64,000 bases of DNA. Source: Coprinus comatus. Its lineage: Eukaryota; Basidiomycota; Agaricomycetes; Agaricales; Agaricaceae. The notes under the pieces are model-generated. The model saw only the letters and a program-made list of their open reading frames with translations. It searched no databases and was not told where the DNA came from. Location of the stretch: assembly GCA_034638255.1 (NCBI GenBank), contig JAWPGT010000041.1:1-64000 (forward strand), read 5' to 3'. The position numbers were made by a program, and so were the translations under genes. Positions 49,129-60,966 of the stretch are shown here, piece by piece (position 1 is the stretch's first letter; the number at the start of each line of letters is the position of its first letter).

Positions 49129-49711
49129 TGATAACATTAGTGCTATGGATTTTCGAAATATATTAGTAAAAGTGACATCTATCGTAGGTATTGGGTAATA
49201 TCATAGAAGGAATATTCCGCAGTAAAGAAGTATCATGGGTGGTAGGGTTGGGGAATTATCCACCATGAAAGATTCAGAATACATAAGAATTAGCGAGTCC
49301 TCAAAAGTTGTCATGATGATTTCAATCATGTAGTGTCCTCTCTACATGCCGAAGCTGTTTTAACGCTCCATGCAAGACCAATAGAAGTGATCATATTTGG
49401 TATGCTAACTAACAATGCATCCCACTTTTCATTCCGTCCTCCTGATATACCATTGCTGTCTATATATAATATAACGATTGAAACACTGCTATTGTTGATT
49501 AAAGTATCATGAAAGGCTTCTTCAACGACAGAACTTTCTACCGAAGGGTGCTGCTTCTATATTGACCTACAAATAGCAGCATCAGCATCGTCGTCGTAGG
49601 ATATGACAATGTATTTTCACTCCGAGCGTCGTTCATTGCCTTGAGAGATTAATTAATTAATTAAAACCCGTATATATTTACACAATGCTACTCATTTAAC
49701 CGCAATTTTGT
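49129..49711. other. Intergenic between convergent genes
   Basis: No gene. A short ATTA/TTAA simple repeat lies at about 49,648-49,664. Confidence 0.4.
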
Positions 49712-50477
49712 TCACTCCGTAACTGTACAACCGATCGCTCGTGCAATAGCAGTCCACCTTGCCGCCCCCACTAAGCCGTGACCCACACCAACATACCCAT
49801 TGCAATAAGCATCAAGCTGATCAGAATTCAGGCCAGTGATCGCCGCTGCGCTGGACAATGGTGGCAAATTATGCTTCCAATATAGCTAAGTATCCAGGGG
49901 TTAGAATGATGTCGAGAAAACTAACCGGTGAAGCATTTGGCATGGAGCCATCCGGGAAGGGTACAATGTCAAAAGGGCAAGATAGACCTGAATACATGAG
50001 CATATTTCGTGTCTACATGTATCAAACCATCTGATCAGTGCTGTCTGATCATGGATTGTGCAATGCAGTAACCTTTGCAATAGTCACTTTCATTGGCGTA
50101 AGGCGCTCAACCAGTGCCGCGTTGATTGCCGTATTGATTACCGGTAAGAACCACGGCAAAGCAGCATCTCAAATGACAATCAGACATCGAATCTTTTAGA
50201 ATAGTGCGAGAGCATACTACCATCCAAGTAAGCCATAATTACTTGTGTTTTATATATATAAGCCCTGGCTACATCTTCTGGTGTAGGCCTAGGTGTGTAG
50301 GTTGCTGTGGGTCATTAGTCGGAAATTGGAATCAAGAACAAGCAAACAAAGCTCACCAGTTGCTACTTCAACACTCTTTTCGTAGTCCATTGCATGTACA
50401 ACATCCTCCAAAACAGGCGGGTCTTGAGGAGCAGGGGGTAGGGCAAGATCACCAGTTTGTGGAGGAAGTTGTACCAT
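49712..50477 (-). CDS. Small orphan protein of a basidiomycete family (VPFPDG...HNLPPL...RAIGCTV)
   Basis: Start ATG 50477 (MVQLPPQTGDLALPPAPQDP), stop TGA 49712-49714. Four introns can be placed with correct phase: the exons encode MDYEKSVEVAT; EDVARAYIYKTQVIMAYLD; DAALPWFLPVINTAINAALV ... MKVTIAK; TRNMLMYSGLSCPFDIVPFP ... NASP; and LYWKHNLPPLSSAAAITGLN ... WTAIARAIGCTVTE. The total is about 190 residues. The order Pro-rich start, short helix, RN...PF.IVPF.DG, HNLPPL and terminal AIGC matches, from memory, an unnamed protein family seen in many mushroom genomes. No catalytic motif, signal peptide or membrane segment is evident. The function is unknown. The first splice (acceptor CCAG near 50,286) is the weakest. 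Confidence 0.65.
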
Positions 50478-50865
50478 GTCGTCCAGTGACGTAGTTCATT
50501 AATTAATTTCTCATATAAACCCTGTTTAAATCGGAGTTTTAAACTGGGATTCGGACTATTTTCAGTGCTTTACGCATCGTCGTGCAGATGATGATGACAT
50601 ATTGTAGCTAACTGACTCAATTTTGCTTCTAATTAGAGACTGTACTCCACAAAAGTCACGCAACATGACCGACAGCGATACCTTGTAGGCAAGGTAATCA
50701 AGAAGGATCATTCATACACTATCTCCGATTGATTCTTCACTATTAAGTATTTATGAAGCTCGAATTTTAATTCAATTCAACTTATTTGCTTAGTTGGTCG
50801 ATCGTCGGTCAGACTATAGTGATTATTATTACACTGACATACCGTTAACTGGTGGAATTTTGGAC

Positions 50866-51865
50866 TCAGTAATGTCTTTCACAAACAGCGTCCTCCTGTA
50901 ACTTACAAATAATGTCAATGACTTGATTCAAAAGTGACACAGGATCTTTATAATCCACATCACCGATAAATCTCATAACAGTGGATGCGAAAGCAAAGAG
51001 ACCACCAGCGCTACCTGCAACAATCAGGAACTGGGTCTCAGTTGGCCATTGACTTGATGTGGGGCAGCGAATTCGGATCGGAGATACCGTTCGACATCTG
51101 CACAAAATTCATCCGAGTCAATCTGGACCTCCTCCATCTTGTAAATTGACGAAATTTCTGGTCGTGCAAACATGACTTCCAGGTGATACTCGGAACGACT
51201 GCTGATCAGCCAAATCAAAGGAGCGGTTGGATGATTAGTGATAAACGAAGCAATGATCTAGATGATTTCACATTGCTCCCGTTCACCCTTGCGCTCATCA
51301 AGGCCATCCAGAATAATAACTATTGGTTGTGCATCTGTATGAAGCTGTGTGTGTGGACAAAAGGTTTGACAATGAAGTAGAGGAATTGGGTTTTTATGAC
51401 ACGCTCAGGAAGTTTTGGGTCCTTGGCAAGTTCCGATAGCAGGTAATTTCGGTAGGTATCATAACGTGTAGAGAGTTAGTACGCAATGGTGGTGAAGAGT
51501 CGACGAGGGTCACTACGATTTCCTGTCGATTCGGATCGCGAGAAGAAAAATGATGCTCCAGGCTTAGGCGCTTGAGGGATGAGGAATAGAGATTCTGCTA
51601 CTGATTGTAGAATGGCAGATTTACCAACACCTGCTGGACCTTTCAACCAAACAAGGTGTTTCGCTCTGGCCTCTGGTTTGAGCGCCGATTGCAATAAACG
51701 TTGCCTGAGTGCAACTCTGGTTCCGGGATGACATCGAGGAGGTGGATCACGGTCCGAGGAATCCATATCTGCACCAAGTACAGTGTGTTTCAGGAGGATT
51801 TTCACTGAGCAGTGAGGAGTGTTAACCACCCTTTCGGAGACTACCACTGTGTATAAGATACTCAC
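50866..51865 (-). pseudogene. NACHT-domain NTPase (STAND family), disrupted
   Basis: The minus strand encodes a recognisable NACHT core: DRDPPPRCHPGTR, Walker A LKGPAGVGKSAILQSVAES, sensor-type FFFSRSESTGNRSDPRRLFT, Walker B region QPIVIILDGLDE, then PLIWLISSRSEYHLEV and SQWPTETQFLIVAGSAGGLF. The frame is broken three times: TAA at 51,476-51,478 (after TIAY, where the family usually has Gln), TAG at 51,258-51,260 (after CEII, again a Gln position), and a frameshift between about 51,050 and 51,075. The coding similarity ends at about 50,880 (LLNQVIDIIC), so the large C-terminal part is missing. NACHT proteins act in fungal self/non-self recognition and programmed cell death. The N-terminal part beyond 51,865 is unclear. 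This is a decayed copy. Confidence 0.82.
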
Positions 51866-52463
51866 TATTATCAGTACAAATGTGATTATGAGTACTGGAT
51901 ATCATTGTGGGATTATTTATCACCAAGTCGTGACATTGGGGAAAGAAGGCATTTCTCGGTGTGCTGGAGTTCGAAGCAACTGTGGACCAACACTTGAGGC
52001 TGTACATTACCTATTCTTGAGGCTGAAGTCCCACGAATTATGGTACTTGAGGCTCTTTCTAGGGGATCACTGGTTACTGGGGCAGCTGGAATTGTGACAT
52101 TGTCGCCAGGTGGTGGAGTAGTGATGGCGCATTGGGAAGTTTGTCATATGAGTGTGGAAAGATGATCCTGAAGATACGACTTTCTGCTGAGTTTATTCTT
52201 TGATATCCTGCTAGAATTGGGGAAGGGATGGGGGTAACGCACTAGCAGTACCCTATTAATAGCATCATCAAACAATAATATTAACAACATTTTACTGGTG
52301 TGGAGAAATGAAGAGAACTTGACAACAAGAAACGCTGAAGTTGCCATAGTTAAAAAATTTTTTACAAAGGAGTAATATACATAATGCATAATCAAGAGTT
52401 CGAACACTATTTTTTCGATTTTCTTTCTTTTAAAGTATCTACCAGTGCTATCTCTTTCAATAC
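51866..52463. other. Spacer 5' of the NACHT pseudogene
   Basis: A minus-strand open stretch near 51,990-52,130 reads ITTPPPGDNVTIPAAP and could be an upstream exon of the NACHT gene, but it has no family support. Low-complexity AT-rich DNA fills 52,150-52,460. Confidence 0.35.
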
Positions 52464-53428
52464 TCACACAGTTCTTAGAGGTGTAACAGTGGACGCACTA
52501 GAGCCCCACGACTCTCGCCGTGCGTCATATGATTGCGAATGAGCACTCGCCGAGCGAACCCGAGATGATGGGTCTCTGTTTCCCGCAGGGGAACAAACAC
52601 TTGCAGAGTCTACGCTTAGCCTAGACGATACGGACTCCGAACGAAGGAGGTATCTAGTGTCTTCTTCATTAGATCGCGCAATACGTTTATAGTTTCCACG
52701 GGGACGTGATGGATGGGATGAGGATGCTAAGGTAAATGCCGATGGTGATGATGGAGAACGAGAGTGTCGATTCTCCATGGCGGAAGTTCCAGATTTCATC
52801 GTCTTCACTTTATGTAACATGCTTTGTAGGCGGGACGACGAATTGCCAATGGTTGAACCCGAACCGGATGACGGGACAAACATCGTTGCGCGTCGTTTAA
52901 TTGATGAAGATGTAGAAGGGGCTTCTGCAGGTGGAGGGGATGTAATGGCCTCAGAAGGTAGGAATTGTTGGAAGGAGGATAAATTGGAATTTCCGGTCAT
53001 AGTTCCCCGTCGTTTCCCTGGATCTGTGTTATGTATCAAGTGATTGCCGCAAACAAGATAGTGGTGGCATAGGGTGACATCGTATTGTAAGGTGATTAAT
53101 ATGGGTAAGTTGGTCAGTAATGTTCATGACTCTACAAATCCACTCACCAGAAGGTTCAAATGCTTGTGGACGTGCATTCTGCACAGCGGACCCGGTTGGT
53201 ACTTTGGTTAAACGCCCATATGCACTTCCCGGCTCAGATTGGTAGAGTGTTCCATCATGGTCACGGAACGTGTATCTTTGTGTAACATCATCGTAGGCTA
53301 TACGCTTCATACCCTCTGGAAGACGGGCTGCGTCCTTGTTTAAATGTGACATGTGAGCAAAACATAGGGAGCAAAACAGGAGTGAACATAAAGAGCTTTA
53401 CCTCTTCATATTGTGTCCAGCGGCCCAT
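52464..53428 (-). CDS. Conserved small protein with MGRWTQYEED start and Ser-rich tail
   Basis: Three exons from ATG 53428 (MGRWTQYEED) through AARLPEGMKRIAYDDVTQRY, TFRDHDGTLYQSEPGSAYGR and LTKVPTG, then a second intron (donor after EPS, acceptor ...CACAG before DPGKRRGT), and a ~180-residue Ser/Arg-rich tail ending TPLRTV at TGA 52464. The N-terminal ~70 residues form a compact, Tyr/Asp-rich module in which YTFRDHDGTLY resembles a WW-like or short beta repeat. I believe this start is conserved in mushroom proteins of unknown function, but I cannot name the family. The tail contains many RSxS sites suited to kinases. The GTGAGT overlapping the stop could be a donor for a further exon, so the C-terminus is provisional. 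Confidence 0.62.
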
Positions 53429-54120
53429 TGTGATTATGGATGGGTAAAAGTTACAAAAGGAAGGATGAAGGGGGAACACGAGCTGTTGTTGTGTTTAAGT
53501 ACCTGATAGTAGTCTAAATATACAGATGTCATGGAACACCGCTTTTGTATGATCGAGACTATAGATAGTAGCTGACTAACCTGGGATGCTAAGTGCATAC
53601 CTGCCTCCTCGTTGTCCATACAGAAATGGAAAGCGAGCAAGAGGTGCTTAACATATTCGATGGTTATCTCTTGTCCAGGAAGTCATACCAATGTACGGAC
53701 GTCGTCATAGATATGCCGCGGCCGGGAGCTAGAAGATCCTGGTCCTACGATTTCTGATCGTTTCTAATGGCAATGAGTTTTTTTTTTTTATGGATGTACA
53801 GTATAGCAGCACAAATCGGTGGCGATGGAAATAAATATTTATGGAAATACAGATTTAAATACCTATGAATAACCATGTTGCTTACTTACATACCTCGTTA
53901 TATAAATGTCGTTGAAGGGGACTGGTAGTTAGGCACCAACGGGGCCGTCCTACAGTACGAGAGATGTTCTTACGACCTACTGGACGTGTATAAACAAGAT
54001 GCAAACACGTTATATATATGTGTGTTTATTACGAGGATCACGAGACCCGGACGAGCGTCATAATAGGGTCAGGAGGACTTAACTATCCAGCCATATTACT
54101 CCCACTACCAGCCTCAACCC
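53429..54120. other. Divergent intergenic region
   Basis: Promoter space between the MGRWTQYEED gene (minus) and the F-box/WD40 gene (plus). No coding frame or repeat that I can support. The last ~60 bases before 54,121 are rich in CA and CT. Confidence 0.4.
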
Positions 54121-57100
54121 ATGACCGCTAACTATCCACAGGCCTCAACGTCTTCAGCACCTTCAGCGTCGCCGATAAGACTATCAACCCCCCCTTTAAA
54201 TGTCCCATCACGCCCAGTTGCATTCAAACACCGTCGTACCTGCTCAGCATCTACTATTCACATTCAGACCCAGTTCTCAAGACAGCAGACCATTCCTGCT
54301 TCTCATGGCGTACAGGACATTCACAATCCTAGATTCTCTCAACTGTTCAGTACTGCCCTTGGTTCTCCGTTCCTAACAACATCGGATGTCACACAAACGC
54401 CATCCCATTTCAGTCTTGAAGAGAATACTCTGCACGTTCGAGCACCATCGCCATCGCCAACTGCAGACTACTCTATCATTGATGCAGAAGAGGCAGACAC
54501 AGACATGCCACCAATTGCACGGATTCCAGGCAGTTATCCCTACGGTCACCGAAGGGCCATGTCTTCATCCTTTGCAGGTCTCACACTACATTCAAGCTCT
54601 GCATGGCCAAACCAAAGAGGTCGTGTCTACTACACAGCACCGGGTGGTAATGGACCACCATTCACGAGTTTCAATCACCCCACAGAATCTGTGTCTATGC
54701 CCAACATGTCTCATCATACTAATCCATTCAAGACATTATTGCCACGTATATGGGATGTTATTTCATCCCCAGGACGAAGTGTTTTCTCCGGAGTTAACCA
54801 TAACACCTCGCCCTCCTTGTCTCCTTCTCCTTCCGTCAATTCTTCTCCCGACGGTTCCCCGTATCCTCACTCTATTTCCCTTCCAACCGGATGTTTTGGG
54901 AGTCACCCTCCTTCTGGTCGCCAATCACCGCTTTGGAGCAACCTTTCGAGAAACGAGACTACCCACAACGGGAAGGGAAAAGCCCCCGTCAATTCGTCTC
55001 CGTACTCTCTCTTTGCATCAGAACCGAGGAACGACTTAGATTATAGTGAACTCCCCCCTTTGGACGGCGAGGAAGGAGAGCTTATTGATGATGAGGCCTG
55101 CTTCGTTGACGTACGAGCTATTACTGGTGTCGACATCCTGGCCTTATTACCACCTGAAGTTGCACTACACATTCTTCAACTTATCTGCCCTCCACCTAAC
55201 CATCGCAAAAATGCTTACGACCCTTCGTCAAAGTTGGATCCCTTATGCAACGAAGCAGAGGAAGAATCAACAGCTTCCCTACGCGCAATGATTGCATGCC
55301 TTGGTGTTTCACACACGTGGCGGCGTTTAGCAAACGATAACTCTGTGTGGCATACACTCTTCTTAGGAAGATGGGATGTTGACCTGGCAAAGGCTGACCT
55401 TTCTCATGTACGTAAATCAGGGACGGTATTCAACGCAACGAAGCCACCGTCTCTTCGCCAACGGCCCAAAAAATATAAGTGGAAGTTTAAAAACAGGACG
55501 GCTGCATTCAAATTTGGTTCACCAACGAAACATATACAACCGCCACTCTCCTCAATTGTTCAAGATAATCCTCTACAGGCAACATCGGTATCCCATCCGA
55601 ATTATAAATTCCCATTACAATTCGATTGGAAGCAAATGTACCAGGATAGATTGGAGCTAGAGAAGAGATGGAGAGGGATAGCTTATACTCATGCCCAAAT
55701 TCCTTTCTGTACAGATGAAGAATCATCTGTAGATTGCGAAACAGGAAGGAACATGGCTACCCAGGGAGGTTTACGATCACGGTCACTTTCACCCACTCTA
55801 TTTCTTGGTGGGAATACGAACCTAAGTGCTTCTACTGGCGCTATTGATCGTATGGAAGGCCCGAGTTTCAACGCTAGGACTATGCATGGTTCGGGATCCG
55901 AACTCAGGCCTATGTCTGTTTCGCAAACTGAACCAGCCAATTTACATGCGTCGATATTTGCGGAGGAGAAGTGGGAACCGAAGGCGATGGAGTTGAAGGG
56001 TCATACTGATAGGTAGGGTGCTTCTCTAGCGCATATACACACGATATTCAAGTCCTTTATGCATCTAGTGTGTACTGTGTCGAGTTTGATTCGCAGAGGA
56101 TCATCACTGGCTCACGAGATCGTTCAATTATGGTATGGAGTCTGAAGACAGGGAAACTGCTGGGGTCGTTCGTGGGTGCACATAGAGGGAGTGTACTATG
56201 TTTAAAGTTTGAGAAAGACTGGGAATTAAAGACGGAAATGGGGCCGGACAATGAGGTATCATGTCATGAAAATGATCAAGTCTCGAGGCGGGCCGAAAAA
56301 AGTGGGTTTATGGTTAGTGGGAGTAGCGACTGCACAGTTTGCGTCTGGAAGTTGGAGATGGGAGAGTTTCTGGAGGGTCCATTCGGGGAGGAAAATAGGG
56401 ATAGAGAGGCTCGTGGGGAGCCTGTTGCTGTACTCAAAGGACACACTGGAGGTGTGCTTGATTTGAGAATTGATGACAAGTGGATAGTCAGTTGGTGAGT
56501 TCTTGTGGCTGGTAATTTTATGACCGGTCTAACTAGAAGTAGTTCCAAGGATACAGTCATTCGGGTATGGGATCGGAAAACGCTGACATTACAAAGAATG
56601 TTGCGGGGTCATGAAGGTCCTGTGAATGCGTTGGGCCTACAAGATGGCAGAGTGGTACGTTTGTCTGCGGATGAGTTAATCTCGGTCTAACTAAACCGAA
56701 CTAGGTAAGCGCCAGTGGAGATGGGAAGATGATCCTATGGGACATTGAAAGCGGTGAACGATTGAAGACATTCGAAGGGCATGATAGGGGTTTAGCTTGT
56801 ATTGAATTCAAGGTGGGTCTCAAAACCTCCGGCGTCATTTATGCTTCCCTCAACTGCACTGTATAGGATCATCTCATCGTGTCAGGATCAAATGACTGCA
56901 AAATCCGGATCTGGAATGCATGGACAGGAGAATGTCTTAAGACTATTGCAGGGCATAATGCTCTCGTTCGGGCGCTTTCGTTTGATCCGAAGACCGGGAG
57001 ATTGGTCAGTGCTAGCTATGACAAGGTGGTTAAGGTGTGGGACCTGTACAGTGGTGAGTTACTTGGTATTATTTAATGCTTGTTGTGCTCATGTATTTGT

Positions 57101-57313
57101 TTGGATTAGGGAAACTTCTGTGGGAGTTTACGCATACGCATACAAGTCATATTTTTGATGTCAAGTTTGACGTTGGGAGGGTCGTCAGGTAAGAGGATCT
57201 GCCCATAACCTTGTGAAGGATTTAATTAATTCATTATATCTAGTACTTCCCATGATCAAAAGATATGTGTATTGGATTTCACACCCGGGCTAAACGCCTC
57301 TGTCTTTGTGTAA
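54121..57313 (+). CDS. F-box / WD40-repeat protein (Cdc4/Met30-like SCF adaptor)
   Basis: Start ATG 54121 (MTANYPQASTSSAPSASP), stop TAA 57311-57313, with one long first exon and about six short introns. The first ~330 residues are Ser/Pro-rich and disordered. An F-box follows (DILALLPPEVALHILQLICP ... GVSHTWRRLANDNSVWHTLF). Then comes the linker typical of this class (FDWKQMYQDRLELEKRWRG) and a beta-propeller of about seven WD repeats: GHTDSVYCVEFDSQRIITGS, SGSSDCTVCVWKL, LKGHTGGVLDLRI, KDTVIRVWDRKT, GHEGPVNALGLQ, SASGDGKMILWDI, SGSNDCKIRIWNAWTGE, SASYDKVVKVWDLYSG and STSHDQKICVLDF. Such proteins bring phosphorylated substrates to SCF ubiquitin ligases. The substrate cannot be told. The first WD unit carries a ~40-residue insertion. 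Confidence 0.92.
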
Positions 57314-57765
57314 CCAGTCACGACGCGAACCCATTCTTATGAAAACTTGTAGTAGTTTTTCTTATTATTCAAGGACACCTTTCACTTTTTTTTTTCTCCC
57401 CAAAGTGCAGAACACTTTGGTCGTTTATGATGTGATACCAAAATTCTTTATTTTTAGGATTCCTGAACAGTACCTGATTTATTTTCACTGTATTTTCTAT
57501 CTTTATTCTTTATTCTTTTTGTCAATTGTTCATTGTACTGTACTTCTGTGCTCAAGCATTCATGGTTCTATGGTGTTATTTTTTGGTGTTTTTCTTTTTT
57601 ATTCTTTCTCAACAAAGATGAACAGATACAACGCATCCATCTGAGGGAAAAATCATCAATTGACCAGTATTATTCAAGAAAATAACCCCTTCAACAAAAA
57701 TCGATTGGAGCAATAAAAGCAGAAGGGGGTATATTAATACTAATATATTAACAATAATAAAACCT
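57314..57765. other. Intergenic between convergent genes
   Basis: T-rich downstream region of the F-box gene, then AT-rich sequence. No gene seen. Confidence 0.4.
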
Positions 57766-58336
57766 TTATGCAAGAGGAACGGTAGTAGGTGGTCTTGTGA
57801 TCATGAACATAGGAATATATGAAGCTACAAGAGCAGAAGCACAGAGCCTATTTGTTGGGGGTTTGGTTAGAACAATGAGTGGACGAAGGGGGAAAAAAAG
57901 AGGAAACACACAAGAGATTTGACCATGCGCCTCCTCCACCTTCTTTCTGACGCGCAGGGTGATGATTGACTAGATTATTCAAAGAGAACAGAATTGCAGG
58001 CCAAGCGAGGAATCTAAGAAGTTCGAGCTTAGTTAAGAGATAGACAATAATATCGGCAGTAAGGGAGAGAATGAGAATATACCTGTTACGTGTCACCATA
58101 ATAAGACCTGACAAGAACATTCCAGATGTGTTCATGCCCTCTGTTATTCACAAAGGTGAAAGGCAGCAATACAATACCCCAGGAGAACAAAAGAGGTTAT
58201 TTCATGTTGTATTTGGTTAGAAGAAGGAATGGAAAAAGTTTGAATAGAACATACCGGATTCTTGGTACCATGTTTTAGGGAAAGTGAGTCCTACTTCAAG
58301 AGAAGAGTCTCTTGGATCATCTTTAGCTTTAGACAT
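57766..58336 (-). CDS. Asterix / PAT10 (UPF0139) ER membrane protein
   Basis: Four small exons join in correct phase into about 107 residues: MSKAKDDPRDSSLEVGLTFP, KTWYQESEGMNTSGMFLSGL, IMVTRNRFLAWPAILFSLNN, LVNHHPARQKEGGGGAWSNL, LCSVLLLVASYIPMFMITRP, PTTVPLA. It has three hydrophobic segments. The pattern of a short polar head, GMN..GM...G, the helix with AW..L..S.....N and a C-terminal helix matches the WDR83OS/Asterix family (PF03669). In animals this is a subunit of the PAT complex that assists insertion of multi-pass proteins at the ER translocon. The unspliced open frame (57,848-58,135) hides two introns (57,8xx and about 58,013-58,083). It is short and easily missed by gene prediction. 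Confidence 0.85.
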
Positions 58337-59179
58337 CTATACAGACGGAAATGTTAGCACGTAACCATAAATCTGCTCAGCTAATTCGACGAACTGTGAA
58401 AGATGGGTAAGGCTATCAAGTCAACCCACAACGTGACAGGGATATTATGAGATCGTGGGAAATTCATATATTTGCACAGCCACACACCCACTTCGTGCTT
58501 TTTTCGACTTTACGCGGTCCTCTTGTTCCTGAAACTCCCTGGAAAGTTGGATCCTAGGATCAAACCAACGAAGCAACTTCGGAACATTCAAGCTTGTTCT
58601 CAGGTGGTCCCCTATGTTAAACTCTCATGACACCGAGGTTCTTCCATGGAAAAATCAAATACAAATAATGATAGGTGGATGACAGTCTAAAAAGAACGAT
58701 TTTATTCATGTTTTTCTATTAAGGAATTTTTTTTTGTCATGGTACAAGAACAAAAAAGATCCTGGTATCTTTTGATTGCAATATCTTGGTATAATAATGT
58801 CCCACCAACAACATAAACAACATAGAAACATGGAGGTGAGACAAGAAAGCGACAAGCAATAAACATTTCCACAAGTTCCTCGCATTTGTTTTGATTTTTA
58901 ACACACATTCGGTATGCTGAACTCCTTTTGTTGTGCACCCCACACTTTTTACCCCACACAAAGACGCATATATCCAAGGTAGAGCCACGTCTGCGACGGT
59001 TGTCCGTCATCTATCAGAAGTGTTTCAGGGATCTCCCTGTGTGTCAGAAATATGAAATCGAAGCAAAAATAATGAAAGCAAAGAGTAACTGTCTAGATAT
59101 ATCCCAGGTTCTTCATCCTCACGAGGGTTGTTAATCCTCACTACCCCATCCTCAGTGTATTTCTTGTTTTTGGTCACAC
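58337..59179. other. Intergenic, 0.84 kb
   Basis: Upstream of the PAT10 gene and downstream of the ArsB-like transporter. Open frames at 58,702-59,010 (-) lack any family support. Confidence 0.4.
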
Positions 59180-60966
59180 TCAATAAAGCACCGCCATTTC
59201 AGCGCATACAACAGCTAAACCAACACCTGTCATGACAACCAAAGGAGCTGTATTCCATTTAGCAAACTCCCACTGCCTAACCTTGATTCCTTTTTGTTCT
59301 AGGATCGCCTTCCAAAGCAACCCTGCAAGACTGGCTGAGAACGTGAAACTAACAGCTCCTATATTGCTAGCGACCGCCAAAGAAATAGCTGCTGCTCTCG
59401 TACTCGCAGGATCCATGTTTGCTTGATGAATGATTTTCGTCAAAAGAATCGTCGCACCGATGTTAGTTCCTGAGATGTTACAGAGGATAACACCCATAAC
59501 TCCTACAATCCAAATTGCAGGGAACATTCGACCTGACGTAGCAATGGCGAGCCAACGTCCAAAGACTTGAATCCACCCTTGTCTGGTAAGTGCTTCTATG
59601 AGAATGAATTGTGCGAATGCGAACGGTATCAGTGCAAACGGAAGGCGGGGAAGAGCAGTGAAAAACGTTGGGAAGTGGTGTGTTAGAATTTGGTACTTTT
59701 GATCCAGGTATTGTCGTTGTTTTAGGAATATCCGTATTTGGTGTTTGTCATTGCCATCTGTTTTTGTGTCAACAGGTGGTTGGTCACGCTGTAGCGTAGA
59801 TGATGAACCTGTATGTAGAGGTGGTGTCGGAGCAATCTTGGCCATCATTGGGGAGGCAGTTCGGGTGGTCGAAGAAATGGAAGGGAATGTATCCCCCCGC
59901 TCAACAGTGACAGAGTCGTTAGGATATGGCGTTGTCGTGTTAGCTGCTTGTTCCAAAGCATGTTTCACTACATCCTCTTCATCCTCTTGGGCGTCAAGTT
60001 CGGCAAGACGTCCAGTCTTATATCGGTAATGATCCCAGCAAATATCAAAGATAAATTTGGCACCAGCAAAGGGAAGAATAATTTTCCACACATCGATATG
60101 CAGAAAACTAAGCACAAGGACCACGATTAGGCAACTACCGAGAATGACACTGCCTACAATAGCACCGACAGGGTCGCGTAGAACTCGGCTGATATCAAGC
60201 TGACCTTGAATATTGAGTTTTGGAGGAACGTATTTCGCGTTTCGGAATTGAACAGCTAGAGCAACGAAACAGAATACATTGCAAGCAATGAAAGGCAGAA
60301 TGGTGTATGCTGTGAACGCAGCATTATTAATTGCAAAACCTTCACAGATCACCACATTTGTAGGGTTGCCAACGAATAGCACCATGCTTGCCGTATTGGC
60401 CGCGGCAAACTCGGACATTAACCAAGCGAGAGGCTCCAGGTGCGTGGCTGCGGTATAATAGACAAGGAAAACAGTGCCAGAGAGAATAACGGGGTCGTTT
60501 CCGAGTATCATGCTGATGAGGGTAAGCATGATGTAGAAATATAGGTAAAGCTTTCGGCCGTTGCTACCGCCACGATTGCTGACCCAGAAAGCTGCTGCTT
60601 GGAGAATCCCAGTGACGTCGAGAGTGATTGCCATATATGCAAGGGAAATGAAAAGGATGAGGATGTTGTAAGGCTTTATGCCATCTGTAAAAGTAAAAAT
60701 GGACTATGTCTGAGCGCTAAAAGAGAAAAGTAGGAAAGAACCCCACCTGTGCCAACAATTCCATCACGAATTTGCGTAGGACCTAAACATTGGGAAGCCC
60801 ATAGTATGGCGATAGCAAGAATAGGTGCAGTGTTGAGGTCGATCGGGATTCTGCGCCTGCCACCCACGGGTAATTGAATAGGGATGTAGACTGGTTGGAT
60901 CACGAAGATTGTTGAGAGAAAAAAGATGACGAGGGTGACAATGGAAAACCTGTCTATGTCGGCCAT
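59180..60966 (-). CDS. ArsB/NhaD-type ion transporter (citrate transporter-like domain)
   Basis: Two exons from ATG 60966 (MADIDRFSIVTLVIFFLST), with an intron at 60,687-60,745, and stop at 59,180; about 575 residues. About eleven to twelve membrane segments in two similar halves carry the paired signatures of the ion-transporter superfamily (PF03600): MILGNDPVILSGTVFLVYY and LFVGNPTNVVICEG in the first half, ILCNISGTNIGATILLTKII in the second. The middle loop of ~100 residues is hydrophilic (LAELDAQEDEEDVVKHALEQ). Relatives move arsenite, Na+, phosphate or dicarboxylates. The substrate is not evident, and the name arsenical pump would be over-precise. The start faces the CorA-like gene across about 800 bp. 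Confidence 0.87.

Noticed and set aside
51990..52135. Minus-strand open stretch ITTPPPGDNVTIPAAP as an extra exon of the NACHT gene or the MGRWTQYEED gene
   Set aside because: Frame and splice sites fit neither gene convincingly; kept only as a note in the spacer.
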